A DNA stretch of 10,343 nucleotides from Candidatus Aciduliprofundum sp. JdFR-45 (GTDB lineage Archaea > Thermoplasmatota > Thermoplasmata > Thermoplasmatales > JdFR-45). A program made the translations under genes and the position numbers. Shown piece after piece: positions 7,601 to 10,343 of the stretch. How positions within the stretch are numbered: the stretch's first letter is position 1; every line of letters begins with the position of its first letter. Below the pieces are notes generated by a model that saw nothing but the letters and a program-made list of their open reading frames with translations, did no database searches and had not been told where the DNA came from. The stretch lies in assembly GCA_002011395.1 (NCBI GenBank), contig MTNG01000144.1, forward strand, positions 1 through 10,343, written 5' to 3'.

Positions 7601-8011
7601 GTATATGCTGCTATCAGCGGTTACAGTTGTTACCCCATCCACGGCAGAACTGTAAAAGAGAACATCTCCGGGGTCAAAATTGCCATCAGCCGCCCACGCC
7701 TGGGTGGCGAAGTCGGACAGTGGGTGCCTGTAGGGTGTGTTGTCTATCACCACCACAAGCGAGTACATGTTCAAACTGAGCGATTCGCCGGCAACGTTCC
7801 GTATCGTTATGTTCGCAACACCCGAGTCTATATCAACCCACGCATCAAACTGCGTGTACGTCTCCGGCTGCGGGGAGGGCAGCGTGTAAACGTACCACAT
7901 CATGGTGGTGAAGAGCATCACGGTTATCGCTACCATCAGTATGTTGCCTATTACCTCCGATACGCCTCCCTCTTTTTTGAACACCTTTTTAAACTCACCG
8001 CTCATACTCAT
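1670..8011 (-). CDS. Giant type IV pilin-like surface protein with CARDB, VWA and jelly-roll domains
   Basis: About 2113 residues; numbering below counts from the GTG at 8014. Residues 14-22 (KEGGVSEVI) and the hydrophobic stretch to about 43 form an archaeal type IV pilin N-terminus: a class III signal peptide cut after GG by a PibD/EppA-type peptidase, then a helix that anchors or polymerises. Next come a pilin-like beta domain (50-155), an Ig-like domain (161-268), CARDB (270-394), alpha/beta domain (396-611), CARDB (617-725), a second alpha/beta domain (730-982) and CARDB (986-1100). These are followed by the first half of a jelly-roll (1103-1186), VWA (1191-1518) with full MIDAS (D1201, S1203, S1205, T1307, D1342), a whole jelly-roll (1551-1724), the second half of the split one (1741-1907) and a last jelly-roll (1917-2099). 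There is no C-terminal membrane segment. I count 25 N-X-S/T sequons. Starts GTG 8014, ATG 8011 and ATG 8005 are all possible; a stop lies just upstream. The role is inferred to be adhesion or calcium-dependent surface binding; the ligand is unknown. Confidence 0.88.
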   Translation of the reverse strand: MSMSGEFKKVFKKEGGVSEVIGNILMVAITVMLFTTMMWYVYTLPSPQPETYTQFDAWVDIDSGVANITIRNVAGESLSLNMYSLVVVIDNTPYRHPLSDFATQAWAADGNFDPGDVLFYSSAVDGVTTVTADSSIYVMIYNDVLYKVVWDSTLKGSVNNPPVILGAFSDPSPLQIGEGAVVSTIVFDPDPADDVSLYTVYMDLSSLGVGNVTLTYIGNNKFSAYVTIPDSVSLTTNYAVVVITVDYGSGYTVSTDSLLVSYSPQTVFAKLVVDENNIVLSDTTPTHTEDVSVTFSVVNLGGTAAKFRARFWDVLPNGTEVLLSSSIGNPTSEKYVAAGGETSITFIWQNVGGDGPTAGLHYLKIELINATGIDGSPIDASSRLNASIAVTVMPKILLVDDDQASLGSAEDTSTVLENILATVDYDYDVVQVVGAGPIEITGYDIIIWDTGYDVSTNAISLEQAYQLSDFLNAGGKVWVISQEVSVDSLRVIWGDTGLVKSLASTSSSYDIYGNPAADIDLSNPGGGVFNTTLVQRSSASTATNTYYVTFNPLSGTEALLNDSAGNAVAIYRENTVGGKMVYFGFAFPRIDHYYEQSFLAYKVLMWLGNITVKTGIDVAAADLLISNQYPLYSEEVNITVVVMNNGGVNVTTSVALYLDGEMVGNVPVSTGEIPAFGGYVFVNFTWVAEDPGTHYLDVYVDPYNLLQETNEYNNRLVGDMVDTSIYVQFSTIIVNNGTSTTDLSAMTQAFDDLDYRYTVLDFSTGYNPPPNYDDLGQNGFFSKYNLVIWIAGENDNPIGPRDGRVLKRYLSYGGHLWFVGTRISEGLDSTIVDGESLLSTFGVTIEGTITTSPFALIGINYKNGGDPVTRGMGLFYSDSDLTVGNGDIDVLGCTGGYAMFHDSYTTTGQMIEEYFSEESSPVTEGVGIRKVVGGTARLMITPIDPSSIRGIYGPHSRMRPLLPDRQSRAELVFRAMKWFGLQDDRVEVAVLNVDVDILGGDNQLVGHSYLIQAVIRNLGYEGTSVLVRFYEEGMLIGSDSIYVDGDSYTTAECLWTPLFAGRERHIRVVVDETNDVKEIRINGTFIEAFNYNNEAILTMPVYYFWDDMENGGEYWSHEATVVSITGEGPLDFLPREDANVNVVGEWDLSYSNYFYNTTDNQVVSLIGNVSYTPPRAFWFPEVYSSGGGGRQPLDIFLVVDNSGSMRDDPDGDGVTKWEDLVNAVTSYLIPNLTADDYLTIIAFGVSYNVDVNILNYVLNDISEVNEIKEVNNYEAVYVYFNRAPMTAANRNAANATLNSMNPQFYTPIWDAIGVGVCYAKYYNDTEDAAAGRLPVVIALTDGADWGRYRGPTNIGSETSISAGNSGPLGGSELFAPWFDWGIKRTTPGDIYADETGWVQSGVWNWYPIEFGSNGDQTRYGLTGLANEPDTGAPPHIGGKIPVITIGLGLMHVDPPSAAKLDNTHYSHDAGTAEYWLWKIAATSTAPGFGIGYDGYLYAAQSSELGSIFSSITSAVTGTGQIQSIGLPDISPKSTVVLPLAAPPTISATPVTLFYDGFEGGLSNWVVSQSAGPGWELGDGGTGPWGAYRGTYYALYSQDGDRFNYDDLYTASGITIPANAAWAVVSFSVRWSITYSGLHVMVNDGTGWDYVGYVIGDSDSGWFAGTAETPLNETSTADDEWLVFSADLSNYAGKTIQIGFEVEDDTQFDTEYFTVDEVKVAYQLKESTSGGGGGAAPSTSLPYERYRWTVTEPIDLSGVQEATLSFWTKYWSLEGTNGAMIYVWVYNTTTSSWTWQKWDRYYILPKQSYTGNLYIDEVNKDALTGGPGIAGVSAGLVDANGNYPYWCFNGRSGKGTFTWEYVEADLSQFVGNVIRVVFIYAQYGGDPSTWRPEMGFYVDDVQVRVTRSGSLNDASPDQWSLANISSFDPTYGAHSGYKAWVFNMTTGALKPGVDSSLISTTIDLTSAKNATFIAWFRFNINESAGLPPDVIRVEVSDDGGMTWKSITYGVRMSWGYSGKYGDLADGIADGKSYSGINASGYGWVRSTTLTRLNCDLSGWAGRAILIRIRVVTTSDPAYTHYDNALYPMGIYVDDVAVIGESNIKPIPISWWVYV
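2813..2827 (-). repeat. Glycine tract at the right border of the nested insert
   Basis: Codes for GGGGG (residues 1730-1734), between the intact inner jelly-roll and the second half of the split jelly-roll. It shares the 10-mer GGCGGTGGTG with the tract at 4445-4456 in the same orientation, so the two form a short imperfect direct repeat about 1.6 kb apart. Glycine linkers can arise independently, so shared bases alone do not prove recombination. Confidence 0.65.
3464..4444 (-). other. VWA domain with complete MIDAS
   Basis: Residues 1191-1517 of the giant protein. It opens with LDIFLVVDNSGSM, giving the DxSxS part of the metal ion-dependent adhesion site. T1307 (in FYTPIWDAI) and D1342 (in IALTDG) supply the other ligands. 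Immediately after the DxSxS is a calcium-loop-like run, D1209, D1211, D1213, D1220 (DPDGDGVTKWED), spaced as in dockerin loops. About 95 residues rich in Gly and aromatics (about 1345-1440) are inserted before the strand IPVITIGLG. The end, SSELGSIFSSI, is the usual last helix. All ligands are present, so metal-dependent binding is likely. Confidence 0.82.
4445..4456 (-). repeat. Glycine tract at the left border of the nested VWA/jelly-roll insert
   Basis: Codes for GGGG (residues 1187-1190), directly before the VWA domain. On the minus strand it contains the 10-mer GGCGGTGGTG (4456-4447), which recurs in the second glycine tract at 2812-2821. The two mark the ends of the segment that interrupts a jelly-roll domain. 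Confidence 0.7.
7880..7975 (-). other. Class III signal peptide and pilin N-terminal helix
   Basis: Residues 14-45 of the giant protein. A lysine-rich, hydrophilic leader (FKKVFKKEGG) is followed by VSEVIGNILMVAITVMLF, the pattern of the archaeal type IV pilin N-terminal family (Pilin_N). Cleavage is expected after the second Gly (G17), leaving V18 as the new N-terminus and a Glu at position +3 where haloarchaeal pilins usually have Pro. No Sec type I or lipoprotein cleavage motif competes with it. It is the only predicted membrane segment of the protein. Confidence 0.8.
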
Positions 8012-8038
8012 CACTACCCATGCCTACGTTCAATCGCC

Positions 8039-8050
8039 TTAAAAAATTTT
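8039..8050 (-). promoter_or_regulatory. TATA-like promoter of the giant pilin gene
   Basis: The minus strand reads AAAATTTTTTAA, followed by GG. The centre of TTTTTTAA lies about 26-28 bases before positions 8011-8015, where the candidate start codons GTG 8014 and ATG 8011 sit. That spacing predicts a leaderless or nearly leaderless mRNA. A GTGAT stretch (8014-8010) could also serve as a weak Shine-Dalgarno sequence for ATG 8005, so the exact start stays open. Confidence 0.6.
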
Positions 8051-8065
8051 CTGGGTAGATACCCT

Positions 8066-8105
8066 GATGAGAGGGGCGAGGCGGTGGCCGGGAGCGCATC
8101 TCATC
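8066..8105. promoter_or_regulatory. Inverted repeat between the two divergent promoters
   Basis: GATGAGA at 8066-8072 and its exact reverse complement TCTCATC at 8099-8105 are separated by 26 bases of G-rich sequence. The right arm ends one base before the likely BRE of the prs promoter, and the left arm lies about 16 bases outside the pilin-gene TATA box. It may be a shared operator; a chance 7-base match cannot be excluded. Nothing else recognisable lies in the 140 bases between the genes. Confidence 0.35.
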
Positions 8106-8112
8106 TCCTAAA

Positions 8113-8122
8113 CTTTATAAGG
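8113..8122 (+). promoter_or_regulatory. TATA box of the prs-kptA transcript
   Basis: CTTTATAAGG is a good archaeal TATA box. With the usual 25-27 base spacing, transcription would start near 8141-8145, about 10-14 bases before the GTG chosen for prs. This argues against the upstream TTG at 8134, which would lie outside the mRNA. GGTG at 8144-8147 could then act as a short ribosome binding site. Confidence 0.65.
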
Positions 8123-8154
8123 GAAATCCCCATTTGCCCCATTGGTGCGTTGAG

Positions 8155-9024
8155 GTGAAGGTGGTTGCCGGCTCAAGGTCAAGGCGGCTGTCCAGGGAAC
8201 TCGCGAGGGCACTGGACGTCAAACTGGTGGAGGTGGATGCACACCCGTTTCCAGACGGTGAAAAATACGTGAGATTGCTGGACGGCGTTGAGGGCGATGA
8301 TGTCATCCTGGTGCAGACGACGAGGCCCGACGAGGCCATAGTGGAACTCTTCCTGCTTCAGGACGCGGTTAGGGAGGCCGGGGCGAGGAGCGTGATCACC
8401 GTGGTGCCCTACTACGGATACGGGCGACAGGACAAGAGGTTCAACGAGGGGGAGGCCATCTCAGCGAGGGCGCTCGCCCGGAGGATTCAACTGGATTCCG
8501 ACGGTTTCATAACGGTGGATATACACTCGGAGCACATACTCGGGTGGTTCTCCATACCCTCCGTGGAGGTGAGCGGTGCGCCCGCCGTCGCGGAGTATCT
8601 GAAGGGGCTGGACGTGGACGTGGTCGTCGCTCCTGACAGGGGTTCGCTCCACCGAGCCGGTGCCGTGGCGGAGAAACTGGGCGTGGAGTTTGATTTCCTG
8701 GAGAAGAGGAGAATAGACGAGCGCACCGTGGAGATCACTCCCAAGGACCTTGACGTGGAGGGGAAGAAGGTCGCCATAGTGGACGACATAATATCCACGG
8801 GCGGAACGGTGATAGAGGCAACCCGGCAGATGAAGGCGGCGGGGGTGGCGGCCGTGTACGCCGTCTGCACCCACGGGATATTCGCAGCCAACGCGCTTGA
8901 GAGGATGGCGGGGCTGGTGGACTGGGTGGCATCCTCCGACACCATAGAGAGTGAGAAGACCGCCTTCACCGTGGCGGACCTCATAGCGGAGGGAGTATCG
9001 CTCCTGCAGGAGCAATTACGCTAA
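8155..9024 (+). CDS. prs: Ribose-phosphate pyrophosphokinase (PRPP synthetase)
   Basis: Makes 5-phosphoribosyl 1-pyrophosphate from ribose 5-phosphate and ATP, the shared precursor of purines, pyrimidines, histidine and NAD. With the GTG at 8155 as start the protein has 289 residues, the short archaeal size. It begins MKVVAGSRS, aligning well with archaeal homologues, while the open frame back to TTG 8134 adds seven residues of no family likeness. Visible motifs are FPDGEKYVR (32-40), the catalytic flexible loop YYGYGRQDKR (86-95), the metal-binding HSEH (124-127), PDRGS (160-164) and the PRPP loop VDDIISTGGT (209-218). All catalytic parts are intact. It is the first gene of the rightward arm, has a clear TATA box, and is followed after 11 bases by the KptA-like gene, so the two are probably co-transcribed. 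Confidence 0.95.
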   Translation: MKVVAGSRSRRLSRELARALDVKLVEVDAHPFPDGEKYVRLLDGVEGDDVILVQTTRPDEAIVELFLLQDAVREAGARSVITVVPYYGYGRQDKRFNEGEAISARALARRIQLDSDGFITVDIHSEHILGWFSIPSVEVSGAPAVAEYLKGLDVDVVVAPDRGSLHRAGAVAEKLGVEFDFLEKRRIDERTVEITPKDLDVEGKKVAIVDDIISTGGTVIEATRQMKAAGVAAVYAVCTHGIFAANALERMAGLVDWVASSDTIESEKTAFTVADLIAEGVSLLQEQLR

Positions 9025-9035
9025 GGGTGATGAAA

Positions 9036-9791
9036 ATGGTGCAACTTAAGAAATGCGAGACGCACGGGTACTACAGGGGGGACAACTGCCCCATATGCGG
9101 AGCCGAGGGGAAGTTTCTGATGAACGACTGGGAGGTCACCGCGGTGAGCAGGATGCTCGCCGGCATACTGAGACACTTCCCCCACAAGTTCGGTGTGCTC
9201 CTTGACGACAGGGGATGGGCCTACATCTCCGACATAGTGAGGGGGATAAAGAGAAAGCACAAGAACATGCGGTGGCTCCGCAACCACCACATAGAGGGGC
9301 TCATACTGACCGACCCGAAGGGGCGCTATCAGTACGACCCGGAGAAGGGCAGGGTGAGGGCCACGTACGGGCACTCTCTGAAGGTGGACCTGTCGGACCT
9401 CCCTCAGGAGAACATACCGGATGTGCTCTACTACCCGGCGACGAAGGAGGAGGCACAGTTCATCGTGGAGACCGGGCTCAAGCCCAGCGACAGGCAGTGG
9501 GTCCACCTCAGCAAGGGGTACAGAGACGCCTACGTCGCGGGGAGGCACAGGGTTGACGACCCCGTGGTGCTGGAGATCAGGGCGAAGGAGGCAGCGGAGG
9601 CGGGCTACACCATCTACAGGGCTGCCAAGACGGTCTACATAACCAAGGAAATCCCCGCTGAGTTCGTGAGCATAGCCGAGGAGCAGGAAGTTGAACTCAC
9701 AGAGGAGGAACTCAAGCAGATAGAGGAGGAAAGGGAGAGGAAGCGAAAAAAGATGGAGAGGCGGAAGCGGTACGGCGGTGGAGCCACGTAA
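9036..9791 (+). CDS. kptA: RNA 2'-phosphotransferase KptA/Tpt1 with N-terminal zinc ribbon
   Basis: A Tpt1/KptA-family protein of 251 residues. Family members use NAD+ to remove an internal 2'-phosphate from RNA, releasing ADP-ribose 1'',2''-cyclic phosphate and nicotinamide. The family's four key residues appear conserved: R46 and H47 in GILRHFP, R108 in RATYGHS (108-114), and R170 in YVAGRHR, near WVHLSK (155-160). The usual LYHGT motif reads LYYPAT (132-137) here. In front is a small zinc ribbon with ligands C7, H10, C18 and C21. Behind the fold is a highly charged, probably helical tail (about 215-247). The ATG at 9036 was chosen because GGGTGA (9025-9030) sits five bases before it; GTG 9027 and ATG 9030 overlap that site. 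Archaeal tRNA splicing leaves no 2'-phosphate, so the substrate may be 2'-phosphorylated tRNA (as with U47 in thermophilic archaea) or ADP-ribosylated nucleic acid ends; this is inference. Confidence 0.9.
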   Translation: MVQLKKCETHGYYRGDNCPICGAEGKFLMNDWEVTAVSRMLAGILRHFPHKFGVLLDDRGWAYISDIVRGIKRKHKNMRWLRNHHIEGLILTDPKGRYQYDPEKGRVRATYGHSLKVDLSDLPQENIPDVLYYPATKEEAQFIVETGLKPSDRQWVHLSKGYRDAYVAGRHRVDDPVVLEIRAKEAAEAGYTIYRAAKTVYITKEIPAEFVSIAEEQEVELTEEELKQIEEERERKRKKMERRKRYGGGAT

Positions 9792-9825
9792 GGGGGCCAC
9801 CCGGCAAAACAGCACCCTGGCCAAG

Positions 9826-9845
9826 CGGTGCCAACCGTTTAAGTA
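9826..9845 (+). promoter_or_regulatory. Leaderless-type promoter of the radical SAM gene
   Basis: TTTAAGTA (9838-9845) is centred 26-27 bases before the A of the ATG at 9868, the spacing of a leaderless archaeal gene; no Shine-Dalgarno sequence precedes that ATG. A small hairpin, CGGT-GCCA-ACCG (9826-9837), abuts the box and is followed by three T, so it may instead help end the kptA transcript. Apart from a weak 5-base pairing (GGCCA 9795-9799 with TGGCC 9818-9822), the 76-base gap shows nothing else. Confidence 0.55.
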
Positions 9846-9867
9846 CAATCCCACCCATTATCCAGCG

Positions 9868-10343
9868 ATGGCGCTGAACGCCTATTACCCCTCCCGCGGA
9901 TTCGTGTCCATCTCCATAACGGGCAGAGGATGTGCGCTGAACTGCAAACACTGCTCCCGGAGATATCTGGAGGGGATGATACCCGCAACGACGCCCGAGG
10001 GGCTTCTTGAAATCGCGCGTGACCTCCACGCCAGAGGCATGAAAGGGTTTCTCCTGAGCGGGGGGAGCGGCCCGGACGGTACGCTTCCCATACGTCCCTT
10101 CCTCCCGGCTGTGCGAAAGATCAAGGATGAGACGGACCTTCGCGTGGTAGCCCACGTGGGCTTTGTGGATGATGAAATCGCGGAAGACATCGCGGCCAGC
10201 GGGATAGACGTTGTCTCGGTGGACGTGGTGGGGTCGGACAACACCATAAGAGGGATTCTGGGGATGAGAAGGTGCGTTGAGGACTACATATCCACGCTGG
10301 ACGCTCTGGAGAGGGTGGGGATGAGGGTTGCACCCCATATCGT
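9868..10343 (+). CDS. Radical SAM protein of the COG1856 type, N-terminal part (cut by window edge)
   Basis: The first 158 residues of a radical SAM enzyme; the frame is open to the end of the window. The cluster-binding motif is CALNCKHC, with C22, C26 and C29 in CX3CX2C spacing, so a [4Fe-4S] cluster and S-adenosylmethionine should be bound. LLSGGSGPDG (62-71) matches the GGE-type SAM-binding region, and VVSVDVVGSDNTI (115-127) and a final PHI fit the beta-barrel strands. The pattern, including ISITGRGCALNCKHC, the SGG loop with a following LPI.PF, and AHVGF, recalls COG1856, an archaeal family of uncharacterised radical SAM proteins distantly like biotin synthase. That assignment is from memory of the family. 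The reaction is unknown. It has its own promoter, so it need not share the function of prs and kptA. Confidence 0.88.
   Translation, partial: MALNAYYPSRGFVSISITGRGCALNCKHCSRRYLEGMIPATTPEGLLEIARDLHARGMKGFLLSGGSGPDGTLPIRPFLPAVRKIKDETDLRVVAHVGFVDDEIAEDIAASGIDVVSVDVVGSDNTIRGILGMRRCVEDYISTLDALERVGMRVAPHI

Noticed and set aside
1670..8011. CRISPR-like or tandem DNA repeats in the giant gene
   Set aside because: The repeats are at the protein-domain level and highly diverged; no regular DNA unit is seen apart from the two short glycine-coding tracts.
8064..8106. A possible C/D box guide RNA, from a TGATGA sequence (C-box-like)
   Set aside because: No CTGA D box follows at a suitable distance on either strand, and the internal C'/D' pair is missing.
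8134..8154. TTG 8134 as start of PRPP synthetase
   Set aside because: It lies upstream of the transcription start predicted from the TATA box at 8113-8122, and the extra residues do not fit the family N-terminus.
6929..8158. A 409-residue open frame on the plus strand, antisense to the start of the giant gene
   Set aside because: It mirrors the codon pattern of the minus-strand gene, has no recognisable domain, no promoter of its own, and runs through the divergent promoter region into prs. The minus-strand reading has clear domains.
9792..9837. A hairpin terminator after kptA
   Set aside because: The pairings are only 4-5 bases and there is no T-rich run of the kind archaea use to end transcripts; the TTT belongs to the next gene's TATA box.
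9021..9854. A 277-residue minus-strand frame with Leu-rich stretches resembling membrane segments
   Set aside because: It is exactly antisense to kptA; the Leu runs are the complement of Glu/Lys/Arg codons in the kptA charged tail. No family likeness.
9712..10338. A 208-residue minus-strand frame at the right edge
   Set aside because: It lies opposite the radical SAM gene, whose plus-strand reading has an intact cluster motif; the minus-strand product has only low-complexity sequence.

Overview
This is archaeal DNA. The features that say so are a short archaeal-type PRPP synthetase, a KptA/Tpt1 protein with a zinc ribbon, a COG1856-type radical SAM protein, an archaeal type IV pilin N-terminus with a class III signal peptide, and TATA-like boxes sitting about 26 bases before start codons as in leaderless transcripts. 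The set fits a euryarchaeon of the Thermoplasmata kind best, but that is a guess from gene content and not from a marker gene.

The window has two divergent arms that meet in a promoter region at about 8015-8154. The left arm, on the minus strand, starts with one very large gene (1670-8011, about 2113 residues) for a secreted surface protein. Its first 45 residues look like a type IV pilin. Behind them come an Ig-like domain, alternating CARDB and alpha/beta domains, a complete von Willebrand A domain and several jelly-roll domains. Downstream on the same strand lie a phosphoglucosamine/phosphomannomutase (367-1632) and, coupled to it by an ATGA overlap, the first third of a sugar-1-phosphate nucleotidyltransferase that leaves the window at base 1. 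These two would make a nucleotide sugar, plausibly for glycosylating surface proteins such as the neighbour, which has 25 N-X-S/T sequons.

The right arm, on the plus strand, holds PRPP synthetase (8155-9024), a KptA-like RNA 2'-phosphotransferase 11 bases later (9036-9791), and then, behind its own leaderless-type promoter, the start of a COG1856-type radical SAM protein (9868 to the window end). The first two are probably one transcript.

The part most worth a second look is the giant pilin-like protein. Its VWA domain and one whole jelly-roll domain appear to be inserted inside another jelly-roll domain, with a glycine run at each junction. This would make it an archaeal counterpart, in concept, of modular pilin adhesins. 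No pilus assembly ATPase, prepilin peptidase, mobile element, CRISPR array, tRNA or rRNA was seen.
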